DNA of 64,000 nt, taken from NCBI RefSeq assembly GCF_900115775.1, contig NZ_FOXS01000001.1:310001-374000 (forward strand), written 5' to 3'. Position numbers and translations under genes: made by a program. The notes below the pieces were generated by a model that was not told where the DNA came from, did not search any database, and worked only from the letters and a program-made list of their open reading frames with translations. Of this stretch, positions 8,637 through 17,463 are shown piece after piece (the stretch's first letter is position 1; the number at the start of each line of letters is the position of its first letter). Source of the stretch: Hymenobacter arizonensis (lineage in GTDB: Bacteria > Bacteroidota > Bacteroidia > Cytophagales > Hymenobacteraceae).

Positions 8637-9521
8637 ATGGTAAAACAGTTTTTCCTTGTTCTGCTGCTACTGTTGGGGCAGCTGGCCCACGCCGAAACAC
8701 CTGCGCAAGCCAACAAGCGGCTATTCGATAGAACCATCGACGAATTGAACTTCCGCACCATGGAAACGGTGTACGACAAGTCGTTCACCCGCGGTAAGTT
8801 TCCCATCACCCTGCGCACCGCCGCAGCCCGCCGCAACTTCGATGGCTTCGGCACCAATACCGCCCTGAGGCAGCTGTTTATGAACTACAATGGCGTGGCC
8901 GAGCGCTACAAAAACCGTTATGGCAACGGTCCTAACACCCTGGCCGAGTTTGAGAAACAGCTCAACTCAGTTTTGCTCGACAAGAACTTTGAGTTCTTCA
9001 TTCACAACCTGCCGCGCGACGAGCGGGTGGCCCTCATCCGGGCCGAGCAGCGCCTGATTCAGCAGGCCACGGCCCAGTTCAATGCCTCCGGCGCCCCCGA
9101 GGAAGTAGCCGCCGTGCCCCCGGCCGACGTCGACGCTCAGCCCGAGGCCCCCATGGCCGCGCCCCTCACCACCCACGACGAGGGCTCCGGAGCCGCTGCC
9201 GACGACGACCGGCCGCTCACCAGCCAGGCCGCCACCTCCGCTGCGGGCGTAGCCCCGCAGCACGACTGGGTCGACTACGTGACGCTGCTGCTGAGCCTGA
9301 CAAGCACCATCATGCTGCTTTACCTCATCAGCAGTGTGCTCCCAACCATGAACCGCCGCATCAACAACCTTGCTGCCGACCCGGAGCCCGAACCCGAGCC
9401 CCGCAGCATGATGAGCCGCCTGCGGCCCACCCGCTCGCAGGGCTTGCACGAAGACCGGTACGAAGAAGACGAGGAAGACGACTACGAGCCCACCGGCCCT
9501 TCCCGACGCGACGACGACTAA
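8637..9521 (+). CDS. Signal-peptide membrane protein of unknown function
   Basis: 294 residues, not recognised. A clear signal peptide (MVKQFFLVLLLLLGQLAHAE) is followed by a helical, charged domain (about 25-150, with RLFDRTIDELNFRTMETVYD and FFIHNLPRDERVALI), a low-complexity Pro/Ala/Glu linker (about 150-210), one membrane segment (about 217-237, VTLLLSLTSTIMLLYLI), and a very acidic C-terminal tail rich in Glu, Asp and Arg. This suggests an extracytoplasmic domain tethered to a membrane with a short acidic tail on the other side. It lies alone between hemL and dcd, so context gives no function. Confidence 0.75.
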   Translation: MVKQFFLVLLLLLGQLAHAETPAQANKRLFDRTIDELNFRTMETVYDKSFTRGKFPITLRTAAARRNFDGFGTNTALRQLFMNYNGVAERYKNRYGNGPNTLAEFEKQLNSVLLDKNFEFFIHNLPRDERVALIRAEQRLIQQATAQFNASGAPEEVAAVPPADVDAQPEAPMAAPLTTHDEGSGAAADDDRPLTSQAATSAAGVAPQHDWVDYVTLLLSLTSTIMLLYLISSVLPTMNRRINNLAADPEPEPEPRSMMSRLRPTRSQGLHEDRYEEDEEDDYEPTGPSRRDDD

Positions 9522-9669
9522 CTCCTGACTTGGCTTTGGCGAAGTTGTTCAGAGTTAAAATCAAGCCGACTATCCGCTAACGCCACGGCCCAACTCCTAA
9601 TAGCTCCACCCCACAAAACCGTTCTCCAGGACAGAGCGGCCTTTTAACTTTCAGCCCCACCAAGTTCTA

Positions 9670-10209
9670 ATGATTCTGACCGACCAGCAAATTCTCGCGG
9701 AAATCGAAAAAGGCACCATCATCATCGAGCCTTACGACCGCAGCTGTCTGGGCACCAATTCCTACGACGTCCACCTCGGCCCGTACCTCGCCACCTACCG
9801 CGACGGCGTGCTGGATGCGCGCAAGCACAACGAAATCGACACTTTCGAAATCCACGAAACCGAGGGCTTTGTGCTGCAGCCCGGCACCCTGTACCTCGGC
9901 GTGACCCAGGAATATACCGAGACCCACGCCACCGTGCCCTTCCTCGAAGGCAAGAGCAGCGTGGGCCGTTTGGGCATCGACATTCACGCCACCGCTGGCA
10001 AGGGCGATGTAGGCTTCTGCAATCATTGGACGCTGGAAATCAGCGTGTCTATGCCGGTGCGGGTGTACCGTAACATGCCCATTGGCCAGCTTATATACTT
10101 TGCCGTGCAGGGCGACGTTGCCACGTTGTACAACCACAAACAGAGCGCTAAATACAACGACCGAACCGACAAACCAGTCGAGTCGATGATGTGGAAAAAT
10201 AAATGGTAG
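9670..10209 (+). CDS. dcd: dCTP deaminase
   Basis: 179 residues, in line with the family. Typical trimeric dUTPase/Dcd-fold motifs are visible: MILTDQQILAEIEKG, CLGTNSYDVHLGPYL, the substrate loop EGKSSVGRLGIDIHATAG and the catalytic region GFCNHWTLEIS, ending in SMMWKNKW. It deaminates dCTP to dUTP for thymidylate synthesis in the cytoplasm. The start at 9670 is the ATG giving the family's usual N-terminus; TAACTTTC upstream (about 9646) is a weak -7 match. Monocistronic. Confidence 0.95.
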   Translation: MILTDQQILAEIEKGTIIIEPYDRSCLGTNSYDVHLGPYLATYRDGVLDARKHNEIDTFEIHETEGFVLQPGTLYLGVTQEYTETHATVPFLEGKSSVGRLGIDIHATAGKGDVGFCNHWTLEISVSMPVRVYRNMPIGQLIYFAVQGDVATLYNHKQSAKYNDRTDKPVESMMWKNKW

Positions 10210-10347
10210 CATATTGGCACGCAGCTATATGCTCTGCATTATTCCGAACCAGCAGGCGGTTTTCTTCGTTTTAGAAAGCAACTGAGCCACTTCCGACTGG
10301 CTCGGTCCTTGCGTAAGTGTGTTACACAACCCCCTACGACGACGACT

Positions 10348-10890
10348 ATGAAAACCGCATTTGCAGCCTTAATCTTTGCTTTGTTGGCCGGGGCCGCCTC
10401 CGCTCAGCAAGCCCCGCGGGCCTCGACCGTAGAGCCCCGTGACAAAACCCAGTCCAGCCCCCGCCTCAACCCCGTGCAGGCCCGAGCCGACCGCCTGAGC
10501 AATCAGATGGTGCGCGACCTGCGCCTCAACGGATACCAGGCCGCTAAGCTCCGCGCCATCAACGCTGATAAAGTAGCCAAGATGGCTGCCATCGAGCGCA
10601 AGAACGCCGGCAACCCGAAGCTCATCGATGAGGAGTGCAACGGCGTGTGCAAAGAGCGCGACCAGGAGTTGCAGGCCGTTCTCAGCAACGACCAGTACAG
10701 CAGCTACTACAGCGCCCGCAGCAACTACTACAAGCTTGACAAGGATTTCGCTTCGCAATCGGCTAGCATCATGCTCACCGAATCCGTGCAAAATCCGGCC
10801 CCGGCCCGCGCCAACGATGCCGTTATAGCCCCCGCTAAAACCGCGCCCGTCAACCGGCCGGCCGGCAACCTGGGCCGCAACGCCCGCTAA
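10348..10890 (+). CDS. Small secreted protein of unknown function
   Basis: 180 residues from the ATG at 10348, which gives a signal peptide (MKTAFAALIFALLAGAASAQ); the 13 extra residues upstream are Thr/Pro-rich and improbable. The mature part has a helical core (about 45-135, RLSNQMVRDLRLNGYQAAKL then CKERDQELQAVLSNDQYSSY) with two Cys separated by a short loop (ECNGVCKE) that could form a disulfide, and a disordered Ala/Pro/Asn-rich tail. The overall pattern recalls Spy/CpxP-like periplasmic helical proteins, but no LTxxQ motif was found, so no function is assigned. A strong terminator follows. Confidence 0.72.
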   Translation: MKTAFAALIFALLAGAASAQQAPRASTVEPRDKTQSSPRLNPVQARADRLSNQMVRDLRLNGYQAAKLRAINADKVAKMAAIERKNAGNPKLIDEECNGVCKERDQELQAVLSNDQYSSYYSARSNYYKLDKDFASQSASIMLTESVQNPAPARANDAVIAPAKTAPVNRPAGNLGRNAR

Positions 10891-10927
10891 GGAAGACAGC
10901 GCAGGCCTCAGGCTATAAGTTTAAATC

Positions 10928-10960
10928 AAAGCCCCGCCAGACACAGTCTGGCGGGGCTTT
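10928..10960. terminator. Intrinsic terminator between 10348-10890 and gldC
   Basis: Perfect 15-bp stem (10928-10942 with 10946-10960), 3-nt loop, GC-rich core GCCCCGCCAGAC, followed by a T-rich stretch. It ends the plus-strand gene at 10890; A residues on the other side could also serve the convergent gldC. Confidence 0.85.
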
Positions 10961-10984
10961 TCGTTCTTATTCAATAGCAGGTAA

Positions 10985-11320
10985 TTACCGGGTTTGCTCC
11001 TGCTTATCCAGGTAATCCGACAGCTCTTTGCAAAGGGCTCGCATCTTGGCGGCCATTTCCTTGTCGTCGGTAGCAGTCACGATATTCTCGGCCATTGAAC
11101 CGATGTTGTCCACGCAAAAGCGCTTCATCTCATCTACCGGCATGTCTTTGGTCCAGAGGTCAATCTTCATGGTGCCTACCTGCTCACGGTCCCACAGGGC
11201 AATGTTAATGGCCTTGGCGAAGTGGATGTCCGGCCCCGCATCGGTGGCCGACCAGCTAATGGCCTCGGGAACCTTGTTTTCGTCGAGGGCAATGCTAAAG
11301 CGGATTTCTGATTTTTTCAT
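10985..11320 (-). CDS. gldC: Gliding motility protein GldC
   Basis: 111 residues, the usual length. The sequence matches the GldC pattern: MKKSEIRFSIALDENKVPE, SWSATDAGPD, AINIALWDREQVGTMKIDLW, KDMPVDEMKRFC and a helical C-terminus. GldC is a small soluble protein of gliding Bacteroidota, genetically linked to gliding in Flavobacterium johnsoniae though not absolutely essential there. Here it stands alone between a terminator and a long inverted repeat, away from the gldA-F-G genes at 18-21 kb. Confidence 0.9.
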   Translation of the reverse strand: MKKSEIRFSIALDENKVPEAISWSATDAGPDIHFAKAINIALWDREQVGTMKIDLWTKDMPVDEMKRFCVDNIGSMAENIVTATDDKEMAAKMRALCKELSDYLDKQEQTR

Positions 11321-11346
11321 CTTGTGTGTATCGAAACGATAAAGAA

Positions 11347-11456
11347 GAACGTCATGTCGAGCGCAGCCGAGACATCTCGCGTGCAGCAGTAATCCAATCG
11401 TGAAAGAGGAATGCTACCGGAAGCGAGATGTCTCGGCTGCGCTCGACATGACGTTC
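11347..11456. repeat. Perfect 34-bp inverted repeat (REP-like) between gldC and dnaN
   Basis: Arms 11347-11380 and 11423-11456 are exact reverse complements around a 42-nt spacer. The arm reads GAACGTCATGTCGAGCGCAG and onward. It resembles the TGTCATnCTGAGC repeats at 20560, 28420 and 55686. Lying between dnaN (ends 11476) and gldC (starts 11320), both minus strand, it may also terminate the dnaN transcript. Confidence 0.8.
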
Positions 11457-11475
11457 AAAAAAGACAATTGATTGA

Positions 11476-12600
11476 CTAAACGTAGTTGTTCAACATCACT
11501 GGCATCACCAGCATCAGGATGTTCTCGTTCTCGTCGGCCGAGGTGGGCATGAGCAAGCCGGCGCGGTTGGGGGTGCTCAGCTCCAGCGTGATTTCCTCCG
11601 AGTCGATGTTGGAGAGCATTTCAAGCAGGAAGCGGGCGTTGAAGCCAATTTCCATGTCTTCGCCGTCGTACTGGCAAGTGAGGGTTTCCTTGGCTTCGTT
11701 GCTGAAGTCCAAGTCTTCGGCCGATACCACCAGCTCGGAGCCGGCCAGGCGCAGGCGCACCTGGTGAGTGGTCTTGTTGGAGTAGATGCTGATGCGGCGC
11801 ACGGAGTTCAGCAGCTCGGCGCGGTTGATGATGAGTTTGTTGGGGTTGCTCACCGGAATCACGTTTTCGTAGTCCGGGTACCGCTCGTCAATCAGGCGGC
11901 ACACGAGACGCATCTGGTTGAACGAGAAGAAGGCGTTGCTCTGGTTGAACTCCATCTTCACCGGCGTAGCCTCGGAAGGCAGCGTGCCTTTCAGGAGGTT
12001 GAATGCCTTGCGCGGGATGATGAGGTTGGCGGTTTGGCCGGCGCCCACGTCCTGGCGGCGGTAGCGCAGCAGGCGATGGCCGTCGGTGGCCACGAAGGTT
12101 ACTTGTGAGTCGGCCAGCTGCACCAGGATGCCGGTCATGGCGGGGCGCAGCTCATCGGTGCTCACCGCGAAGATGGTTTTGTTAATGGCCCGCGCCAGCG
12201 ACGACGACGGCATTTCAACCGGCGCCGAGCCCTTCACCACCGGCACGCGGGGGAAGTCGGCGGCGTTTTCGCCAGCCAGCTTGTAGCGGCCGTTGGCCGA
12301 GCTGATTTCGATGGTATAAGTTTCCTCATCCAGCGTGAAGGTCACGGGCTGGTCGGGCAGGTTCTTCAGCGTGTCGAGCAGGATGCGGGCGGGCGCAGCA
12401 ATGCGGCCAGTGTCGCGGGCCTCCACGGGCAGCTCCGTAATCATGCTCGTCTCCAGGTCCGAAGCCGTGATGGTGAGCTTACCGGCCTCAATCTCAAAGA
12501 GAAAGTTCTCTAGAATGGGCACCACGGGGTTGTTCGTAACCACGCCATTGATGCTTTGCAGCTGCTTGAGCAGCGCGGAAGATGAGACGATGAATTTCAT
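11476..12600 (-). CDS. dnaN: DNA polymerase III beta subunit (sliding clamp)
   Basis: 374 residues, full length. Starts MKFIVSSSALLKQLQSINGV; three clamp domains are evident from landmarks such as LPVEARDTGRIAAPARILLD, TGILVQLADSQVTFVATDGHRLLRY (end of domain II) and the C-terminal LVMPVMLNNYV. The ring tethers DNA polymerase III to DNA and recruits repair proteins. A TATCTTTG box lies about 32 nt upstream. It is not next to dnaA or recF here, common in Bacteroidota. Confidence 0.97.
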   Translation of the reverse strand: MKFIVSSSALLKQLQSINGVVTNNPVVPILENFLFEIEAGKLTITASDLETSMITELPVEARDTGRIAAPARILLDTLKNLPDQPVTFTLDEETYTIEISSANGRYKLAGENAADFPRVPVVKGSAPVEMPSSSLARAINKTIFAVSTDELRPAMTGILVQLADSQVTFVATDGHRLLRYRRQDVGAGQTANLIIPRKAFNLLKGTLPSEATPVKMEFNQSNAFFSFNQMRLVCRLIDERYPDYENVIPVSNPNKLIINRAELLNSVRRISIYSNKTTHQVRLRLAGSELVVSAEDLDFSNEAKETLTCQYDGEDMEIGFNARFLLEMLSNIDSEEITLELSTPNRAGLLMPTSADENENILMLVMPVMLNNYV

Positions 12601-12631
12601 GGTGCAGGCCTAGGCTTTGGGTGAGGGAGGG

Positions 12632-12639
12632 CAAAGATA
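12632..12639 (-). promoter_or_regulatory. Candidate -7 box for dnaN
   Basis: Minus-strand TATCTTTG, an exact TAnnTTTG match 32 nt upstream of the dnaN ATG (12600). No -33 TTG is evident. Confidence 0.45.
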
Positions 12640-13156
12640 CGCGGCGGGGTTGGGGTTTGGAAGGGGGAATTTGACCTGCTGCATGCATTCGCCGAACCAG
12701 TCCGGCGAAACCGCCCGGCCGTGGCTTGGTTCAATTACTCTACACTCTATTTGGTTGTCGGCGCGACTCGAAAAGCTGGTCTTGGGACCAATCAGGCACT
12801 GCTACCTTCCTTTGGAGTGAACGCGCCATCAGACCGCTTAGTGCCGCCCACATTATTTGGAGCGTACGACAAGCGAAAGGCAGGAGCTAGGCTTGCTAAC
12901 AACAGACAGGCTGCCCCAAGTACAAGCGCTTATCCGAGAAAAGATAAGCGGCCCTTTCATCATCATTGGCAGACTTGGGGTGAAGCGGCGCATTCTGGAG
13001 AATGGCTGACCCCAATTGACATCTTAATGCGTGAATGCTCAAGTGAGCAATGGCATCTATTGAATTGGTTGAGACGATAAAATTACATATATTTAGAAAT
13101 TAATCACATATGATGGCTAAGGTGCAGGAGGCTATTTGCTTGCGACTTACGAAGCC
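12640..13156. other. Gene-poor, less GC-rich interval between dnaN and the sensor kinase
   Basis: About 520 nt with no recognisable gene. An open frame at 12721-13080 (GTG start, 119 codons) has no familiar motif and an unusual composition, so I do not call it. The interval is visibly richer in A and T than its neighbours, and ends with an A/T-rich stretch (13078-13115) that may hold the promoter for the kinase gene. It could be relic sequence. Confidence 0.4.
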
Positions 13157-16100
13157 ATGCTATCAGTGCTACCAACCAAGCTCACCTGTTTTTGGGTCCT
13201 AAGCGGGATGCTAAGCCTGTTGCTGGCCGTAGGGCTGCCCGCTCGGGCCGACTCTGGCCCCGACTGGCAGCGCGACCCCTTGCTGAGCCCGCTGCTGATT
13301 CAGCAGATGGTAACGGATGCCGCGGGCCTGCGGTGGGTGGCCACCGATGAGGGCGTGTACCGCTACGATGGCAACGATATTGTGCCCTTGAAAACCCTGG
13401 TGCGCCAGGGTCCGCGGCTGCGTGTGGAGTTGGTGGCGGCCTTGGCGTTCGACCGCCGGGGCTGCCTTTGGATAGGAGCCGAGTCCGGGCTTCTGTGCTT
13501 CGACCCCGCCAGCGGCCGGCTGCTGGCCGTGCCGCTGCCCCTGCGCCCCGACCTGCGCCCCAAGGTGAACACATTGCTATACGACCCGCGCACCGACCGA
13601 CTGTGGGTAGGCTACGGGTCGGGCACCATTGCGGTGCTGGCCGCTAGCCGCCCACAGCGGCCGCTTTTTCCGGTGAGCCGAGTAGACGCGGCCGAGTTCT
13701 ACTTCACGGCCGAAACCGGGGGGCACGGCGTCTGGCTAACCACCGACCGCAACGTGCTCTACCACCTCGGCCCCGACGGCGCGGTGCGTCGGAAGGTGCC
13801 GGCCCCGGCGCAGTTGCTGCCCGTGCCAGGCACGCATCCCCAACGTTTTTTTAGTCGGCAGGGCCTGTACGTGCTCGACTCCGCCTACCGCCCGCTTGCC
13901 ATTTGCCGCTGGCCCCGGCTGCTGCCCGAGCTGACCTACTGCCCCTATGTGACGGACAGCACCCTCGACGTGGTGGCGGAGGGGCGCTGGGTGCATGTGT
14001 CCGGCGTGCGCGGCAACCGCCCACGCTTGTCGGAAACCCCGGTTAGGACCGAAGCGGGCCAGGCCGAAACGCGCAGCTACGCACTCGAACGCGACCCCTA
14101 CGGGGTGTGGTGGCGATTTTCGCGCAGCTGGCGCGGGTGCTACAAGCAACGGCAGGTGCGCCGGGTGGTTGAGGTTCTGGAGCGAGAGGGAGGCGCCGCC
14201 ACGGGCAGCGCCCGCCTAATTGCCCGGCTCCCCGATGGCCGGCTGCTCGTGTCGACCTACCAAGGAACCCTCACGCAAGCGGCGGACTCGCCAACGGCGC
14301 CGCTCCGGCCGTTTCTGATGCAGCAACCGGGGCAGGCGAGGGCTCATAACGGTGTTTTCAGCAGCATCATCCTCGACCCGGCGGGCCACTGGGCCGTCCT
14401 GGCCGACGAGCTCTGGGGCGTGATGCGCCTGGACCTAACCAGCGGCCGCGTGACCGGGCTTATTCCCGCAACCACCCGCGCACCGCGCCGCGCCACTCCG
14501 GGGCCGGCCCGAGCCTATGCCTTGCTGCGGGACCGGGCCGGCCGGCTATGGGCGGGTGGCCAAACGGGCCTGTACTCCATCAGCCCGACCTTTGACTCCC
14601 TGCGACGCTACGCCGACGAGCGCGCCCGCTGGCCCCTGCACAAGCTGGACATTACCGGCTTGGCCGAAGACCCCACCCACCGGGCGCTATGGATAGCCAC
14701 CACCGGCGGCCTGTTTTGGCTGCCACCCGACCACCCTGACCAGATGCGGGCCTACGGGGTCGACGCCCCGGCCGGGCGCGGGCTCCCCACCGACGCCCTC
14801 ACCTGCGTGGCCGCGGCGGGGCCCGGCCGCACCTGGGTGGGCACCCGCGACCAAGGCCTGCTGCTTATCGATAGGGACGCGGGCGTGGTTCGTCAGCTCG
14901 GCGTGGGCGCCGGCCTGCCAAGCCACAGCGTGGCAACGCTGCTGCTGGACCGGGCGGGCGATGTGTGGGCGGGCACCTATGCCGGCTTGGTGCGCTACGT
15001 CCCGAACAGCGGCCGGCTCTCGGTTTTTGCCGAAGCCGAAGGCTTGCAGGACCCCGAGCTCAACCGCCGGTCGGCGTTCGCCGACGCCGATGGGGCGCTG
15101 TGGTTTGGCGGAGTGGGCGGCCTGTACCGCGTGCAGCCCGAGCGTGCCGCCGCGTTGGCTCCGTCCCGCCCGCCGCGGCTGCTGCTCACGGCGCTTAGCA
15201 CGCCAGCGGGGGCGTTCGAAGCCATTCAGCACCTCGCTGCCTCGCCGAGCCAACGCTTGGTGCTGCCTGCTGGCCCGCTGGCCTTTATAGAGCTGCGCAT
15301 GGCGCTCACCGATTTTTTTGCCCCGGCCCTGGCCCGCTACGCCTACCGCCTGCATCGCACAGGCGAAGCGCGGCCCACGGCCTGGCTGCATACCCCGCGG
15401 CGGCTGGTACTGCGCGGCCTGGCCCCCGGCAATTACGAAGTAGAAATCCGGGCCGAAACCGGGGTTGGTCAGCAAGCCACCAATCACCTCCGTATTCCGC
15501 TGCATGTAGAAGCCCGGTGGTGGCAGTGGCCGTGGCTATGGGCCTTGCTGGCCGTGGCGCTGGTAGCCCTGGGCTACGGCGCATACTGGCTGCGGCTGCG
15601 CCGGGTGCTACAGGAGGCGCACCGCCGGGCCGAGCTGGCGGCCAACCTGCACGACGAGGTAGGCGCCCTGCTGACCCGGGTAACCATGCTGGCGGAGGTG
15701 CTGCGCGAACACTACCGCCCGGCGCCCGACCTTGGCTCAGGCCACTTTGATGCCCGCGGGGCCCTCGACCGCCTGCTCCACAACAGCCGCGCAGCCGTGC
15801 AAACCATGCGCGACGTGGTGTGGGGCATCGACTCGGAAGCTGACTCCGTGGCCGCGCTGCTGGACCGCATGCGCGAGCACCTCGACCAGACCGCCTCCGC
15901 TGCAGGCCTGGTGGCCACCTTTGGCCATGCCGGGCTGCCCGGCACCGTTGTTTTGTCGTCCAGCGCACGCCAGAACCTGTTTCTTATCTTCAAAGAAGCA
16001 GTGACCAACACTGCCCGCCACGCCCAGGGCGCCACCGAAATAAGCGTGCATCTGAATCAGCGTCAAGGCCGGTTGGTGCTGGAAGTAGCCGATAACGGCC

Positions 16101-16246
16101 AGCACCCCGCCAGCGTTGCGGCCCACCCCAACGGCATGGGCCTGCGCAGCATGGCCCACCGTGCCCAGGTACTAGGGGCCGACCTGCGCACTGGCTTTCG
16201 TGCCGATGGCCGCCCGGGCTATTGCGTGCGGCTGACGATGAACTGA
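13157..16246 (+). CDS. Two-component sensor kinase with periplasmic two-component propeller (Reg_prop/Y_Y_Y/HisKA_3)
   Basis: 1029 residues from the ATG at 13157 (a TTG 21 nt upstream is possible). Order: signal peptide or membrane anchor (residues 1-35); two-component-propeller repeats to about 680 (WVATDEGVYRYDG, LWIGAESGLLCFDP, WAGTYAGLVRYVP, LWFGGVGGLYRV); a Y_Y_Y-type beta domain (about 690-795); a membrane helix (WPWLWALLAVALVALGYGAY, about 797-816); HisKA_3 with His832 in NLHDEVGALLTR; HATPase_c with NLFLIFKEAVTNTARHA and DNGQHP...GMGLRSM. It should sense an envelope signal, perhaps glycan, and phosphorylate a NarL-type regulator. The obvious partner is the convergent regulator at 16304. 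Unlike the hybrid kinases of Bacteroides, it has no fused receiver. Confidence 0.92.
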   Translation: MLSVLPTKLTCFWVLSGMLSLLLAVGLPARADSGPDWQRDPLLSPLLIQQMVTDAAGLRWVATDEGVYRYDGNDIVPLKTLVRQGPRLRVELVAALAFDRRGCLWIGAESGLLCFDPASGRLLAVPLPLRPDLRPKVNTLLYDPRTDRLWVGYGSGTIAVLAASRPQRPLFPVSRVDAAEFYFTAETGGHGVWLTTDRNVLYHLGPDGAVRRKVPAPAQLLPVPGTHPQRFFSRQGLYVLDSAYRPLAICRWPRLLPELTYCPYVTDSTLDVVAEGRWVHVSGVRGNRPRLSETPVRTEAGQAETRSYALERDPYGVWWRFSRSWRGCYKQRQVRRVVEVLEREGGAATGSARLIARLPDGRLLVSTYQGTLTQAADSPTAPLRPFLMQQPGQARAHNGVFSSIILDPAGHWAVLADELWGVMRLDLTSGRVTGLIPATTRAPRRATPGPARAYALLRDRAGRLWAGGQTGLYSISPTFDSLRRYADERARWPLHKLDITGLAEDPTHRALWIATTGGLFWLPPDHPDQMRAYGVDAPAGRGLPTDALTCVAAAGPGRTWVGTRDQGLLLIDRDAGVVRQLGVGAGLPSHSVATLLLDRAGDVWAGTYAGLVRYVPNSGRLSVFAEAEGLQDPELNRRSAFADADGALWFGGVGGLYRVQPERAAALAPSRPPRLLLTALSTPAGAFEAIQHLAASPSQRLVLPAGPLAFIELRMALTDFFAPALARYAYRLHRTGEARPTAWLHTPRRLVLRGLAPGNYEVEIRAETGVGQQATNHLRIPLHVEARWWQWPWLWALLAVALVALGYGAYWLRLRRVLQEAHRRAELAANLHDEVGALLTRVTMLAEVLREHYRPAPDLGSGHFDARGALDRLLHNSRAAVQTMRDVVWGIDSEADSVAALLDRMREHLDQTASAAGLVATFGHAGLPGTVVLSSSARQNLFLIFKEAVTNTARHAQGATEISVHLNQRQGRLVLEVADNGQHPASVAAHPNGMGLRSMAHRAQVLGADLRTGFRADGRPGYCVRLTMN

Positions 16247-16303
16247 GCGAAATCATCAGGCGTGCCTTCCGACGGTGTCAGGAACACGCCCTGGCACCAA
16301 CCG

Positions 16304-16936
16304 CTAAAGCTGCCCGCGCGCCGCCCGGCTCAGCAGCTCAATGCGCCCGCTGACGCGCAGCTTATGGTACACGTTCTTAACGTGGGTGTGCACGGTTTCG
16401 AGGCCCAGGCCCAGGCGCTGGGCAATTTCTTTGTCGGCCAGTCCGTCAATCAAGCCTTCAAATACCTGCTGCTCGCGCGAGGAAAGGCCAGCAGGGTGGT
16501 GGCTAGTGCCCGGCTTGAAGTGGGACAGCACCCGCCGCGCCACCGACGGGCTCAGGCTGGAGCCGCCGCGGGCCACGTCGCTGATGGCTTGCTGCATCTG
16601 GGCCAGAGGGGTGCTTTTGAGCAAGTAGCCGCTCGCCCCCCGGCTCAGGGCCAGGTAGATGCGGTCGGGGTCTTCAAACACGGTCTGCACGATGACATCG
16701 GCCTTGGGCAGGCGCTGCTTGATAAGGGGCAGCGCCTCGAGCCCGCTCAGGCCGGGCAAGCCCAGGTCGAGGAGCACCACGTGGGGGGGGAGGGCGTCGG
16801 GCAGCTCGGCCAGAAAGTGCTCGGCCGACTCACACACCATCACCACGTTCAGGCCGGGCTGCCGGTGCAGGTAGTCGCTGAGCAGCCAGCGCACTTCGGG
16901 GTCGTCTTCGACAATGGCCAGGTTGAGTGAGTTCAT
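16304..16936 (-). CDS. NarL/FixJ-type response regulator
   Basis: 210 residues from the ATG at 16936 (an in-frame GTG 6 nt upstream is the alternative). Receiver domain with acidic pocket EDD (10-12), phospho-acceptor Asp57 in VVLLDLGLPG and conserved Lys in GYLLKST; C-terminal LuxR helix-turn-helix (LSSREQQVFEGLIDGLADKE through GLETVHTHVKNVYHKL). HisKA_3 kinases such as the one at 13157-16246 pair with this class, and the two genes converge with a 57-nt gap, so they are probably a system. Targets are unknown. Confidence 0.92.
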   Translation of the reverse strand: MNSLNLAIVEDDPEVRWLLSDYLHRQPGLNVVMVCESAEHFLAELPDALPPHVVLLDLGLPGLSGLEALPLIKQRLPKADVIVQTVFEDPDRIYLALSRGASGYLLKSTPLAQMQQAISDVARGGSSLSPSVARRVLSHFKPGTSHHPAGLSSREQQVFEGLIDGLADKEIAQRLGLGLETVHTHVKNVYHKLRVSGRIELLSRAARGQL

Positions 16937-16978
16937 AAGCACAAGGTAAGAACGGGGCGTGCCACTCCCGCCCCCGCA

Positions 16979-17000
16979 CCCTCCCCCAAACAGGGGAGGG
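16979..17000 (+). terminator. Hairpin with T-run upstream of the response regulator
   Basis: Stem CCCTCCCC/GGGGAGGG (16979-16986 with 16993-17000) followed by CTTTTTG. It has the form of a plus-strand intrinsic terminator, but no plus-strand gene ends just before it, so it could be a repeat fragment like the pyrimidine-rich repeat at 44647. Confidence 0.45.
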
Positions 17001-17442
17001 CTTTTTGTTGCGGGCCCTACTGAGGACCAGGACTTTTGCTCTCGCCAAGCTCAATACTCAGGGCCTGCTCCAGGCAGCAGTTTGGGGCGCAGGCGTTGCC
17101 CTTTTTCTTCTTTTTTCCTATGAGACTAGCTCCTGCATTTTTTGCTTCTGGTATGCGGCCGCACTGCCGTCGCGCTCAGCACTTCCGATGAATACGCCGG
17201 ATGCAGCCGCCGGACTTTCAGCCTAGCCCGGCCATCGGCGCGCCCACACTCAGCAGCACGCCCCCTGCTACCGTGGGGTGCACGCCCGCCGCAATAGGCC
17301 ACGAAAGGGCACCGCTAACAGCCGAAACAAACGGCGAAGCCGCCTTCGGGCTGCCACCGGACCGAACCATGGGCGTGTACCATAAGCGCGCCGGGGCGCA
17401 TGGCCCTACCCCCGCCAGCCGAACAAGATGAGACTACTTCTT
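17001..17442. other. Interval without a recognisable gene
   Basis: About 440 nt between the response regulator and the lipoprotein gene. Short open frames occur (17005-17226, 17201-17431) but they are of low complexity, overlap each other and show no motif. Nothing else is supported, apart from a small GC-rich hairpin near 17335-17355. Confidence 0.4.
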
Positions 17443-17450
17443 TACCTTTT
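17443..17450 (+). promoter_or_regulatory. Near-consensus -7 box for the lipoprotein gene
   Basis: TACCTTTT differs from TAnnTTTG only in the last base and lies 13 nt upstream of the ATG at 17464. Confidence 0.35.
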
Positions 17451-17463
17451 AATGCATTACGTC

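Noticed and set aside
12721..13080. 119-codon open frame from a GTG between dnaN and the sensor kinase
   Set aside because: No motif, no ribosome or promoter signal, odd composition, and it fades into an A/T-rich region. It might be a remnant of a gene but I could not support a call.
17005..17431. Short open frames upstream of the small lipoprotein
   Set aside because: They overlap each other, are low-complexity and have no recognisable feature.
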